Below the pieces are notes generated by a model, which was not told where the DNA came from, did not search any database, and saw only the letters and a program-made list of their open reading frames with translations. Shown piece by piece: positions 7,626-15,564 of a stretch of DNA of 44,545 nt. How positions within the stretch are numbered: position 1 is the first letter of the stretch; every line of letters begins with the position of its first letter. Source of the DNA: Verrucomicrobiia bacterium (GTDB taxonomy: Bacteria; Verrucomicrobiota; Verrucomicrobiia; Verrucomicrobiales; Akkermansiaceae); NCBI GenBank assembly GCA_030431475.1, contig JAUIJD010000039.1:1-44545 (forward strand). Direction: 5' to 3'. A program made the translations under genes and the position numbers.

Positions 7626-9128
7626 TCACGGGTCCGGGTCGCGCAGGGTGAGGGCGCCGGTGGGGCAGGCGGCGACGGCTTCGGCGGCGGCCTCGTGGAG
7701 GGCGTCGGAGAGCTTGCCGTGGAAGGGGACGCCGAGGTGGACGTCGAAGCCGCGGCCGATGAAGGTGAGGCCGAGGGTTTCGGCGTGGTCGCCGGCGACC
7801 TTGATGCAGTTGCCGCAGCGGATGCACTTGGCGGGCTCGAAGCGGACCAGCGGGTGCTCGATGTTGCGCGAGTAGCGGAGGCGCTCCCCGGAGCTGTAGC
7901 GGTTCGGGTTGATCTCGTAGTCGACGGCGAGCTGGCGCAGCTTGCAGGTGTCGGCCTTGGCGCAATGGCAAAGGACGCAGCGTTTCGACTCGGCGATGGC
8001 GTGGTCGATGTCGACGCGCTCCTCGCGATGCGCCGGAGAGGATTCGCGGAGGAAGGCGTCCATCTCGCCGTCGAGCAGCTTGCCCATGAAGACGGAGAAG
8101 GGTTTCGGCGGACGCCGGACCTCGAGGCCGCGCACGTGGCGGTCGATGCAGGTGGCGACCGCCTTGGCGTCGGCGACCGACTGCACCGGCTTGCCCTTCG
8201 GGCGCAGGACGCGGCCGGCGGCGAACAGGCCGGGGGTGTCGGCGAGCATCATCGTGTCCTTGTCGACCGCCGGCTTGTCGTCGCCGGGTCCGGTGGCGAG
8301 GAGGACCGCGTGGAAGCCGTCGAGCAGCGTGGCGGGGTCGTCGATGGTCTGGCCGGTGCGGATCTCGACGCCGGAGCGGGCGAGCAGGTCGAGTTCGGCG
8401 TCGAGCGCGTCGGCGGGGACCTCCGGATACTCGCGGCGGATGCTCTCCGCGGGGCGGTCGGCTTTTTCGAAGACCACCGGACGGTATCCCTGGCGGGCGA
8501 GGAACCAGGCGGCGGAGAGACCGGTGAAGCCGGCACCGACGATGGCGATGCGCTCGATGCGGGCCTCGGCGGCGGGCGGGGTGCGGGGCGGCTCGGCGGC
8601 GCGTTCGGTGTCGATGGCGTGGAGGACGAGCTCGGCGATGGCGACCGGTTCGTCGTGGGTGCCGCGGCGGCAGCCGGACTCGCAGGGTCGGTGGCAGGCG
8701 CGGCACAGCACGCCGGGGATCGCGAGGTCGCGGCGGATGATGCCGGCGGCCTTGCCGGGCTGCTCGTGGCGCAGGTGCTCGAGCACGGCCGGAATGGTGA
8801 GCTGGGCCGGGCAGATCCGCTGGCAGGGCGAGAGGCAGTCGCCGAGGTGGTCGCTGAAGAGCAGCTCGAGCGCCATGCGGCGGGCGCCGCGGACGTCCTC
8901 GCTGGCGGACTCGACCTCCATGCCGTCGACGACCCGCGAGGCGCAGGAGGGAATGAGCTGGCCGCTGTGCTTCAGCTTGACGGCGCAGACCATGCACGAG
9001 GCCCCGGCCTCGTAGCCTTCGAGGTGGCAGAGGGTCGGGATCTCGATGCCGGCCGCCCGCGCCGCCTGGAGGATGGTGGCGCCTTCCGCCGCGGGGATGG
9101 TGCGGCCGTCGATGGTGATCTGGGGCAT
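7626..9128 (-). CDS. NuoG-type 2Fe-2S/4Fe-4S protein fused to GltD-like FAD/NAD domain (diaphorase subunit)
   Basis: A 500-aa cytoplasmic iron-sulfur flavoprotein. Residues 1-75 are a NuoG-type [2Fe-2S] domain (Cys34, 45, 48, 62). Residues 94-106 hold a HisCys3 motif (His94, Cys98, 102, 106). Residues 142-153 are a GltD/NfnB-like CxxCx3Cx3C motif. Next is a Rossmann flavin domain with GAGFTG (about 198-203). The C-terminus resembles a double ferredoxin but keeps only Cys435, 438, 441 and 488, enough for one [4Fe-4S] cluster. The probable role is electron transfer between NAD(P)H and the NuoEF-like subunit encoded upstream. No molybdopterin or hydrogenase active-site domain is present. The ATG at 9128 begins the conserved domain. 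It is the last gene of the redox operon, separated from NuoEF by a 405-bp repeat-filled gap. Confidence 0.85.
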   Translation of the reverse strand: MPQITIDGRTIPAAEGATILQAARAAGIEIPTLCHLEGYEAGASCMVCAVKLKHSGQLIPSCASRVVDGMEVESASEDVRGARRMALELLFSDHLGDCLSPCQRICPAQLTIPAVLEHLRHEQPGKAAGIIRRDLAIPGVLCRACHRPCESGCRRGTHDEPVAIAELVLHAIDTERAAEPPRTPPAAEARIERIAIVGAGFTGLSAAWFLARQGYRPVVFEKADRPAESIRREYPEVPADALDAELDLLARSGVEIRTGQTIDDPATLLDGFHAVLLATGPGDDKPAVDKDTMMLADTPGLFAAGRVLRPKGKPVQSVADAKAVATCIDRHVRGLEVRRPPKPFSVFMGKLLDGEMDAFLRESSPAHREERVDIDHAIAESKRCVLCHCAKADTCKLRQLAVDYEINPNRYSSGERLRYSRNIEHPLVRFEPAKCIRCGNCIKVAGDHAETLGLTFIGRGFDVHLGVPFHGKLSDALHEAAAEAVAACPTGALTLRDPDP

Positions 9129-9136
9129 GGTGGAAA

Positions 9137-9288
9137 GGGGCGCGCGACGCTGTCGCGCATCGTGAGTTAGGGCGGATTGAGGTTTCGGGGTGATGCGCGA
9201 AGTGGATCGGGCATCCTTTCCCGAGGCATTGGATTCAGGTGGTTCGATGGCCGGTGAACACCCGGTGCGCGACAGCGTCGCGCGTCCC
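9137..9288. repeat. Inverted pair of 22-bp palindromic (REP-like) repeats
   Basis: The left arm at 9137-9158 (GCGCGACGCTGTCGCGC core) is the reverse complement, with one mismatch, of the right arm at 9267-9288, and each arm is itself palindromic. The right arm is identical over 22 bp to 30892-30913, where it again pairs with an inverted partner (30779-30800). The layout resembles bacterial BIME elements. Confidence 0.85.
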
Positions 9289-9301
9289 TTGGCGGGCATG
9301 G

Positions 9302-9550
9302 TGGAGCGCCGATTATGAAATCGGCATGGTGGGTGAGGTGGTTGGGGGTGTTTTACAGAAGGTCGCGAAGGTCGCGAAGGGGCTGGGGATGTGGGACTGG
9401 GGTTGTGGGTTCCGCTGGAGTTGTGGGGCTGGGGATGTGGGACTGGGGATTTGGGACTGGGGATGTGGGTTCCGCTGGGGGTGGACGCAGGTGTTCGATG
9501 GGCTCGGGTCCGGGTGAGCAGGCGGTGCCGATTTCATAATCGGCGCTCCA
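9302..9550. repeat. 25-bp perfect inverted repeat with internal palindromes
   Basis: Bases 9302-9326 and 9526-9550 are perfect reverse complements (TGGAGCGCCGATTATG at the outer left end). Each arm also folds on itself through GCCGAT/ATCGGC. The right arm includes the last codons and the TGA stop of the NuoEF gene. The head TGGAGCGCCG recurs in the inverted repeat at 32098-32253. Confidence 0.9.
9383..9480. repeat. G-rich minisatellite
   Basis: Variants of GGGGATGTGGGACTGGGG and GTGGGTTCCGCTGG are repeated several times; the second unit recurs at 9405 and 9465. It lies between the arms of the 25-bp inverted repeat. The strand is strongly G-rich, so G-quadruplex formation is possible but untested. 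Confidence 0.75.
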
Positions 9551-11891
9551 TGATCTCGATCGCGCCTTCGGGGCAGGCTTCGAGGCAGGCGTTGCAGCGG
9601 GTGCAGAGGGTGTCGTCGATGGTGTGGCGTTGGTAGGGGGTGGCGGGGATGGCGTCGGCCGGGCAGCGCTGGGCGCAGAGGGTGCAACCGATGCAGTCGG
9701 CGGTGACGGCGTAGCGGATGAGCCCGCGGCACTTGCCGGCGGGGCAGCGGCCCTCGAGGTGGGCCTCGAATTCGTCGCGGAAATGCCGCAGCGCGGTGAG
9801 CACCGGGTTCGGCGCGGTCTTGCCGAGACCGCAGAGCGAGGCGCGCTTCACCATCTCCGATAAATCTAGTAATTCGTCGAGGTCCTTGCGCTTGCCCTTT
9901 CCGGCGACGAGGCGATCGAGGATGTCGAGCATGCGGCGGGTGCCGATGCGGCAGAAGGTGCACTTGCCGCAGGACTCGCACTGGCAGAACTCGAGGAAGT
10001 AGCGCGCCACCGAGACCATGCAGTCGTGATCGTCGAGCACGACCAGTCCGCCGGAGCCCATGATCGCGCCGACCTCGTTCAGCGACTCGTAGTCGATGGG
10101 GGTGTCGGCGAGCTCGGCCGGCACGCAGCCGCCGGACGGGCCGCCGATGAGGACGGCCTTGAAGGGCGAACCGTCGGGGGTGCCGCCGCCGATGTCCTCG
10201 ACGATCTCGCGGATGGTCAGGCCCATCGGCACCTCGATCAGGCCGCCGCGCGCGACCTTGCCGGCCAGCGCGAAGACCTTGGTCCCCTTGCTTTTCTCCG
10301 TGCCGATGATGGAGAAGGCGCCCGCGCCGTGGCGCAGGATCCAGGGCAGGTTGGCGTAGGTCTCGACGTTGTTGATCAGGGTCGGGCGTCCGTGCAGCCC
10401 CTGCTCGGCGGGGAAAGGCGGCTTGAGGCGCGGGATGCCGCGGCGGCCTTCCATCGACTCGAGCATCGCCGTTTCCTCGCCACAGACGAAGGCCCCGGCG
10501 CCCTCGAAGACTTCGAGGTCGAGCGTGATGCCGGAGCCCAGCAGGTCGTCTCCGAGGTAGCCGCGCTCGCGGCAGATCCGCAGCGCCTCCTTGAGGCGCT
10601 CGACGGCCGCGGGGTACTCGGCGCGGACGTAGAACCAGCCGTGGTCGGCGCCGACGGCGTAGGCGGCGATCGCCATGCCCTCGATGATGCGGAAGGGAAA
10701 GGACTCCATCAGCATCCGGTCCATGAAGGCGCCGGGGTCGCCCTCGTCGCCGTTGCAGATGACGTAGCAATGGTCGGCGACGCTTTCGCTGACGACCCGC
10801 CACTTGCGTGCGGTGGGAAAGCCAGCGCCGCCGCGTCCGCGCAGGCCGCTCTTTTCGACCTCGTCGATGACCGCCTCCGGAGCCATCCCACCGAGGCATT
10901 TCTCCAGCCCGGCGAAGCCGCCGTGGGCGAGGTAGTCGTCGAGGTCGAGCGGATCGATCCGTCCGTAGTGCTCGGTGGCGATGTGCGTCTGGCGACCGAA
11001 GAACGACGCGACGGGTGGCGGCGGTTCGAGTTCCGGTTCGGCGGGTTCGACCGTGCCGCCGGTGAGCCGGTCGAGCGCGAGGGCGGCGCCGTGGCGGAGG
11101 CGCGGCCACAGTCCCTGCGGTCGGAAGTGCTGCAGCAGGGTCGGCTCGACCTGGCGGGGCGTGAGGCCGGAGAGTTGGAGGATGGGTTTTTCCGGAAGGG
11201 CCAGCTCGACCATGGGCGTGCGGTCGCACATGACGACGCAGCCGACGCGCTTGAGGGTGACCGGCAGGTGGCGGCGGCGAATGGTGTCCTGCAGCGCCTG
11301 GTGGGTGTCGCCGCATCCGCGGGCGATGCAGCACGAGTCGAGGCAAAGACGGACCTCTCCCTGCGGCTGGGCGGGGACCGGCAGCGGTCGCGCCGGCCGA
11401 CGGCGCCGGCGGCGTTTTTGTTCCCGGAGGAAGCTCTCGACCAGCTTCGGCGCGCCTTCGCGGGTGACCTGGCCGTGCGTCTGGTCGTCGATCTGGACGA
11501 CCGGGGCCAGGGTGCAGCAGCCGACGCAGAAGACCTTCTCCAGCGTGAACTGCTGCTCGGCATCGGTGTCCTCACCGGGGCCGAGCCCGAGGTGATCGGC
11601 GAGGGCCTCGTGGACGATCTCGGCGCCGCGGATGTGGCAGGCGGTGCCGTTGCAGACGCGCAGGTGGTGGCGGCCCATCGGCCGGTGGCGGAACTGGGCG
11701 TAGAAGGTCGAGACCCCGGCCAGCGTGGCGGCGTCGATGTCGGTGAGCGAGCACACTCGCTCGAGCGCCGGCTCGGGCAGGTAGCGGTAGTGGCTCTGCA
11801 GCTCCTGGAGAATGGGCAGCGCCTGGTCGGGGTCGTGGCCGAGGCGACCGACGACTTCATCGACGTAGCCGAGATCGAGCTCAGTCTTCAT
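9534..11891 (-). CDS. NuoE-NuoF fusion with C-terminal double ferredoxin (NADH-binding subunit)
   Basis: A 785-aa protein. Residues 1-150 are a NuoE-like thioredoxin-fold [2Fe-2S] domain (Cys80, 85, 122, 126). Residues about 180-255 hold a second thioredoxin-like Cys-containing domain. Residues about 310-700 are NuoF-like, with GLRGRGGAGFPTARKW (FMN/NADH site), NGDEGDPGAFMDR and an ESCGKCTFC plus SLCGLGK [4Fe-4S] site. The C-terminus has two ferredoxin motifs (CIGCTLCAQRCP at 733 and CTRCNACLEACP at 763). This resembles HndC/HydB-type subunits of NAD-linked soluble complexes, but no hydrogenase subunit is present. The ATG at 11891 overlaps the upstream propeller gene by 11 nt. The stop codon lies inside a 25-bp inverted repeat. 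Confidence 0.9.
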   Translation of the reverse strand: MKTELDLGYVDEVVGRLGHDPDQALPILQELQSHYRYLPEPALERVCSLTDIDAATLAGVSTFYAQFRHRPMGRHHLRVCNGTACHIRGAEIVHEALADHLGLGPGEDTDAEQQFTLEKVFCVGCCTLAPVVQIDDQTHGQVTREGAPKLVESFLREQKRRRRRRPARPLPVPAQPQGEVRLCLDSCCIARGCGDTHQALQDTIRRRHLPVTLKRVGCVVMCDRTPMVELALPEKPILQLSGLTPRQVEPTLLQHFRPQGLWPRLRHGAALALDRLTGGTVEPAEPELEPPPPVASFFGRQTHIATEHYGRIDPLDLDDYLAHGGFAGLEKCLGGMAPEAVIDEVEKSGLRGRGGAGFPTARKWRVVSESVADHCYVICNGDEGDPGAFMDRMLMESFPFRIIEGMAIAAYAVGADHGWFYVRAEYPAAVERLKEALRICRERGYLGDDLLGSGITLDLEVFEGAGAFVCGEETAMLESMEGRRGIPRLKPPFPAEQGLHGRPTLINNVETYANLPWILRHGAGAFSIIGTEKSKGTKVFALAGKVARGGLIEVPMGLTIREIVEDIGGGTPDGSPFKAVLIGGPSGGCVPAELADTPIDYESLNEVGAIMGSGGLVVLDDHDCMVSVARYFLEFCQCESCGKCTFCRIGTRRMLDILDRLVAGKGKRKDLDELLDLSEMVKRASLCGLGKTAPNPVLTALRHFRDEFEAHLEGRCPAGKCRGLIRYAVTADCIGCTLCAQRCPADAIPATPYQRHTIDDTLCTRCNACLEACPEGAIEIMERRL

Positions 11892-13620
11892 TGCTGCCGA
11901 TCGCGTAAAGGTGTTCCCGTCCCCGCAGATAAATCCGTCCCGGCGCGAAGGCCGGCGAGGCGCCGATCTCCTCGCCCAGCGGGTGGCGCGCGACCTCGCG
12001 GAAGCCCTCGGCATCCGCCTCGCCGATGATCATCTCGCCCTCCATCGTCAGCAGCCAGAGCCGGCCGTTGACCAGGCAGGGCGAGGCCTGGAAGTCGTCC
12101 TCGAGGTCCTGGTCCCAAAGCGCCTCGCCGGTTTTCGCGTCGTAGGCGAAGAGCCGGCCGAAGACGAGCGTGTAGATTCTTTCTCCGTCGCCCAGCAGGC
12201 TGCAGATGTCGGGGTAGTCGTCCTCGTCGCGCTTCCACAGGACGTGGCTGTTGGAAACCTCGCCACGGCCATCGACGCGAATCGCGATCAGGCACGAGCC
12301 GTCGCTGGAGAAGTAGGCGACGCCGTCGTGGTAGGCGGGCGAGGGCGCGACGTCGCCGGACATCGCCTCGACCTTCCACAGCTCGGAGCCGTCGGCGGGG
12401 TCGTAGGCGATGATCCACGGATTGGCGGCGGTGAGGATCTGGGCCTGGCCCTCGTGCTCGATCACCATCGGCGAGACCCAGGAAGCGGGCACCGGCCGGT
12501 CGGTGGACCAGCGGGTCTCGCCGGTGGCGGCGTCGAGGGCGAGGATGCGCGACAGGCCGTCTTCGGCGCGGCCGCGGTCGTAAACCACGATCACCCGGTC
12601 GCGCCACATCGCGAGCGAGGTGGCGTGGCCGTAGAGGTTGTCGGCTGCCCCGAGGTGGCGGGCCCACAGCGGGCTGCCGTCGGTGGAAACCCCGGCGATC
12701 TCACCATTGGCGAACATCGCGACGACCCGGAGTCCGTCGGTGACCGCGGTCGGCGCGGCGAAGCCGGTCTCCTCCATCACCTCAGGCGGCTCGCCGCGGC
12801 TGCCCTGCGGGGTGCTCACCGGGGTGGTCCAGCGGATCTCTCCGGTGGCGGCGTCGATGCCGTAGATGGCGCGCTCCGTTTCGGTGGCACCTGTTAGGAA
12901 AACCATGCCGTCCCACACCAGCGGCGAGTTTTCGCCGGGCAGCGGGATCTCGGTCTTCCAAAGCACGTGCTCGCCGCTCTCGCCGTCCCAGCTTTCCGGC
13001 AGCCCGGGCATCTCGACCACACCGCCGCCATCGGGTCCGCGGAAGCGCGGCCAGTTCGCGGACCAGGCTTCGGGCTCCGGCCACCATTCCTCAACCTCCA
13101 GAGTCGGCTCGGTGTCTTCCGCCACCGCCGGCAGCCACTGACGGGTGTGACCCCCGACCATGGCGATCGTCATGCCGAGCAGGACGGCGAGCGTGCCGGC
13201 CACCGCGCTGCCGGCGAGGGTGGCGGCTTTGCGGCGGTCCTCCGGCTTTGCCGAAAGCACCGGGTCGCGGGTGCCGTGCAGGTGGCGCCCGAGGTGCAGG
13301 GCGGCGATGAAGCACACCGCGCCGCCGAGCAACACGTAGCCGCCGCGTGCGGCCAGGCTTTCCCGGCGGAAGTACTCCAGTCGTAGTTGTTGGTCGAGTT
13401 CGCGGATTCGTTGCTTGAGCTCGGCGTTGGTCGGATCCTCGCGCAGTTGGGCCTTCAACGGCGCCAGTCGTTCGGCCTCGACCAGCCGGAACGTCTCGTC
13501 CTCGCGCTGGAGCCGGGTGCTGTTGAACCACAGCAGTCCGCCAAGCACCGCGCAGAAGAACCCGGCGACGATCGCGACGCGGCGGGTGGCGACGAGCAGG
13601 CTGGAGCGCTTGTCAGGCAC
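11881..13620 (-). CDS. Membrane-anchored PQQ-like beta-propeller protein
   Basis: A 579-aa protein. There are three predicted membrane helices, near residues 13-31, 94-112 and 133-153, with a charged coiled stretch between the first two. Residues about 185-575 form a PQQ-like beta-propeller with recurrent YGIDAATGEIRW, LALDAATGETRW and FAYDAKTGEALW-type blades. I see no evidence that PQQ itself is bound; such folds often act as scaffolds, as in BamB. The GTG at 13618-13620 overlaps the polyferredoxin gene by 8 nt and the gene overlaps NuoEF by 11 nt, so translational coupling is likely. The propeller probably sits on the periplasmic side of the redox complex; this is inferred from fold and helices. 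Confidence 0.82.
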   Translation of the reverse strand: MPDKRSSLLVATRRVAIVAGFFCAVLGGLLWFNSTRLQREDETFRLVEAERLAPLKAQLREDPTNAELKQRIRELDQQLRLEYFRRESLAARGGYVLLGGAVCFIAALHLGRHLHGTRDPVLSAKPEDRRKAATLAGSAVAGTLAVLLGMTIAMVGGHTRQWLPAVAEDTEPTLEVEEWWPEPEAWSANWPRFRGPDGGGVVEMPGLPESWDGESGEHVLWKTEIPLPGENSPLVWDGMVFLTGATETERAIYGIDAATGEIRWTTPVSTPQGSRGEPPEVMEETGFAAPTAVTDGLRVVAMFANGEIAGVSTDGSPLWARHLGAADNLYGHATSLAMWRDRVIVVYDRGRAEDGLSRILALDAATGETRWSTDRPVPASWVSPMVIEHEGQAQILTAANPWIIAYDPADGSELWKVEAMSGDVAPSPAYHDGVAYFSSDGSCLIAIRVDGRGEVSNSHVLWKRDEDDYPDICSLLGDGERIYTLVFGRLFAYDAKTGEALWDQDLEDDFQASPCLVNGRLWLLTMEGEMIIGEADAEGFREVARHPLGEEIGASPAFAPGRIYLRGREHLYAIGSNED

Positions 13621-15004
13621 GGCCGCCTCCTTCCACCGGCAGGTTGACGGCCTCGCCGCGCCGGAGTCGCTCGTACGGGCAGGCGGTGAAGCAGCGCGCG
13701 CAGGACACGCAGTCGGCCGGGTCGGTCACGTAGTCGGCGGTCGCCTGCGGGAAACGGACGCGCACGAGATGCAGCGCGGCCACCACGCCGAACGCAGCGC
13801 CGAAGAGACGACCAAGGAAAAGCGAGCGCTGCTCCAGTACGAAAACTGCCGTAGAAAGCGCCGGGCGGTCGGCACCGGCCTGGCGCCAGGCGGTGATCTC
13901 GTCGGGGGCGGGTTCCGGCAGCGTCCCGGCCTCGGCCATGGTGACCTGGGAGGCGAGTTCGCCGGTCGGGTGCCACGCAACGCTCGCGAGCCCGACCTTT
14001 CCACCCAGCCAGCCGAAGAGCAGCGCGGACAGCGGGATCAGCAGGACGAGCGCCAGGGCGCGCGGGCGGGCGTCGGGATCGCGGGACGGCTCGTCCGTGG
14101 TGGGTGGGTGGATCGCGCCGTAGGGGCAGGCGGTTTCGCACAGCCGGCAGCGCGAGCAGTGGTCGGGCGTGACCGACGGCCGGAAGCGCGAGACCCGCGA
14201 CAGCAGCCCGAGCAGCGCGCCGTAGGGGCAGAGCCATCGACAGTACGGGCGGCCGACGAACATCGACAGCACCAGCAGCCCGCCACCGAGCAGCAGCATC
14301 CCGCGTGGACCTCCCATGCGGAAGATGCCGACGAAGGGGTCATACTTGCAGATGATGAAGAGCCCGCCGGTGGCGGCCAGCAGCAGGGCGAGCGAGAGGT
14401 AGATCCACGGCAGCAGGCGCAGCGGCTGGTCGAGCCAGTGAGGGACCTTGTGGGGCTTGATCAGGACCAGCTCCTGGATCGCGCCGTGGGGGCAGACGCC
14501 GGCGCAGAAGCCGCGTCCCCACACCAGCGCGACGATCAGCGGCAGGCTGAAGAAGGCGATCACCGCCAGCGGCACCGCGTAGCCGGGGTCGGCGAGGCCG
14601 AGGGCGACGTTTTGCACCGAACCGATCGCGCACACGCAGCCCTGGCGCCAGAAGCCGAAGTAGGCGAGGGCGGCGATGGACAGGATGACGAGTCCTTTGC
14701 GCGAGCGCAGTCGCAGCGAGATCCACGAGGCGAGGCCGAGACCGAGCGCCAGCGCGGCGACATCGACCCACGCCTGGGTGCGGGCCTGCGACGCCGGGAC
14801 CACGGTTTCCGGGATCTCGTGCCCGCCGCTGAAGTCCGGTGGCGGGAAGCGTTCGATGCCGAGGGCGGGGAGCGCGCCAATGACAAGGGAGACGAGAATC
14901 CAGAACAGGGCGATTCGCCCTCCGGGTGTCGAAGGTCTGAAGGTCGAAGGTCGAAGGTCTCTCGATTCGGACGCTTTCGGCCTCTTCTGCCGTTCCGCCT
15001 TCAC
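13613..15004 (-). CDS. NapH/NosR-like membrane polyferredoxin
   Basis: A 463-aa integral membrane iron-sulfur protein. Helices lie near residues 31-50, 80-97, 105-118, 143-162, 198-216, 237-250 and 316-333. It has the two CX3CP motifs of the NapH/NosR family (Cys167-Cys171 and Cys255-Cys259), an upstream GCVC (Cys123, Cys125), and two [4Fe-4S] sites (Cys283, 286, 289, 293 and Cys432, 435, 438, 442). Family members pass electrons between the quinone pool and periplasmic partners. The GTG at 15004 is supported by an upstream GGAGGAG and a GTGA overlap with the ferredoxin gene. Residues about 16-26 are encoded by a GAAGGTC minisatellite and may be dispensable. Confidence 0.87.
   Translation of the reverse strand: MKAERQKRPKASESRDLRPSTFRPSTPGGRIALFWILVSLVIGALPALGIERFPPPDFSGGHEIPETVVPASQARTQAWVDVAALALGLGLASWISLRLRSRKGLVILSIAALAYFGFWRQGCVCAIGSVQNVALGLADPGYAVPLAVIAFFSLPLIVALVWGRGFCAGVCPHGAIQELVLIKPHKVPHWLDQPLRLLPWIYLSLALLLAATGGLFIICKYDPFVGIFRMGGPRGMLLLGGGLLVLSMFVGRPYCRWLCPYGALLGLLSRVSRFRPSVTPDHCSRCRLCETACPYGAIHPPTTDEPSRDPDARPRALALVLLIPLSALLFGWLGGKVGLASVAWHPTGELASQVTMAEAGTLPEPAPDEITAWRQAGADRPALSTAVFVLEQRSLFLGRLFGAAFGVVAALHLVRVRFPQATADYVTDPADCVSCARCFTACPYERLRRGEAVNLPVEGGGRA
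14931..14959. repeat. Minisatellite of GAAGGTC units inside a coding region
   Basis: Four GAAGGTC units start at 14931, 14939, 14946 and 14953, the first with one extra base. They encode part of the N-terminal cytoplasmic tail of the polyferredoxin. The reading frame is preserved. Confidence 0.85.
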
Positions 15005-15564
15005 GCCTCCTCCTTTCCACGCAGCAGATACGGGGTCGGGCGCGGGACGAGACGGAAGGCCTCGGCCGGACAGGCGCTGGCGATGGCGCAGCGGTTGCAG
15101 TCGACGCAGCGGTCGTGGTTGACCTGGAGGTAGAGCGAACCGTTGCCGAACATGTTGCAGCCCTTCACGCACTTGCCGCAGCCGACGCAGAGGTCGGGAA
15201 TGATCCGGTATTCGTAGTAGGGATGCTCGACGTAGGTCCGCTCGATCGCGCCGGTCGGGCAAAGCTGGTTCTCGGCGCCCTCGTCGAGGTTGATCGGGTC
15301 GGGCTCGAAGTAGCCGGTGCAGAGCTCGCAGTAGCCGCACATCCCGTGCGAATGCACGGTCTTCACCGCGGAAATCTCGAGCACGCACTCGGTGGCGCAG
15401 AGCCCGCACTGGATGCAGGCGTCGGGGTCGATCTGCCAGACCTCGTCGTCACGCTTGTCGCGGGTCGCCAGCGCCCCGGTGGCAGTGCCGATCCCGAGCA
15501 GGCCGAGTCCGCGGAGCCCGCCGGAGAGGACCTCGCGGCGGCTGATGCCGTCCTTCTCAGCCAT
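15001..15564 (-). CDS. Tat-exported ferredoxin with four [4Fe-4S] sites (NapG-like)
   Basis: A 187-aa protein. The N-terminus has a twin-arginine signal: SRREVL at residues 8-13 followed by a Gly/Leu-rich helix ending near Ala33. Four Cys sets follow: 50/53/56/60, 76/79/82/102, 126/129/132/136 and 153/156/159/165, the layout of NapG/DmsB-type proteins. It probably folds with its clusters in the cytoplasm and is exported by Tat to work beside the NapH-like protein, as NapG does with NapH. The ATG at 15564 overlaps the propeller gene by 8 nt, and its TGA forms the GTGA overlap with the next gene. Confidence 0.9.
   Translation of the reverse strand: MAEKDGISRREVLSGGLRGLGLLGIGTATGALATRDKRDDEVWQIDPDACIQCGLCATECVLEISAVKTVHSHGMCGYCELCTGYFEPDPINLDEGAENQLCPTGAIERTYVEHPYYEYRIIPDLCVGCGKCVKGCNMFGNGSLYLQVNHDRCVDCNRCAIASACPAEAFRLVPRPTPYLLRGKEEA

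Larger units (their letters stand above)
9129..9533. other. Repeat-filled spacer inside the redox operon
   Basis: No gene is seen. The spacer holds a pair of inverted 22-bp palindromic repeats (9137-9288), a short GTCGCGAAG doublet (9362-9379), a GGGACTGG minisatellite (9383-9480) and the two arms of a 25-bp inverted repeat (9302-9326 and 9526-9550). Neighbouring genes of the operon overlap, so this gap looks like a later insertion of repeats between the last two genes. Confidence 0.7.

Noticed and set aside
9361-9480. Possible CRISPR-like array
   Set aside because: The units are contiguous variants of a G-rich minisatellite without unique spacers of constant length.
7626-11891. NAD-reducing hydrogenase or formate dehydrogenase operon
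   Set aside because: The NuoEF and NuoG-like subunits fit, but no H-cluster, NiFe or molybdopterin subunit is encoded in the operon or nearby.
10026-12029. Long open frame on the plus strand opposite NuoEF
   Set aside because: Its translation is rich in Ala/Gly/Asp/Val with no recognisable motifs, and the minus strand encodes a clear NuoE-NuoF protein. It is a high-GC antisense artefact.
11881-13620. PQQ-dependent alcohol dehydrogenase
   Set aside because: Only the propeller fold is recognisable; I see no vicinal-Cys or Ca/PQQ-binding motif of quinoprotein dehydrogenases.
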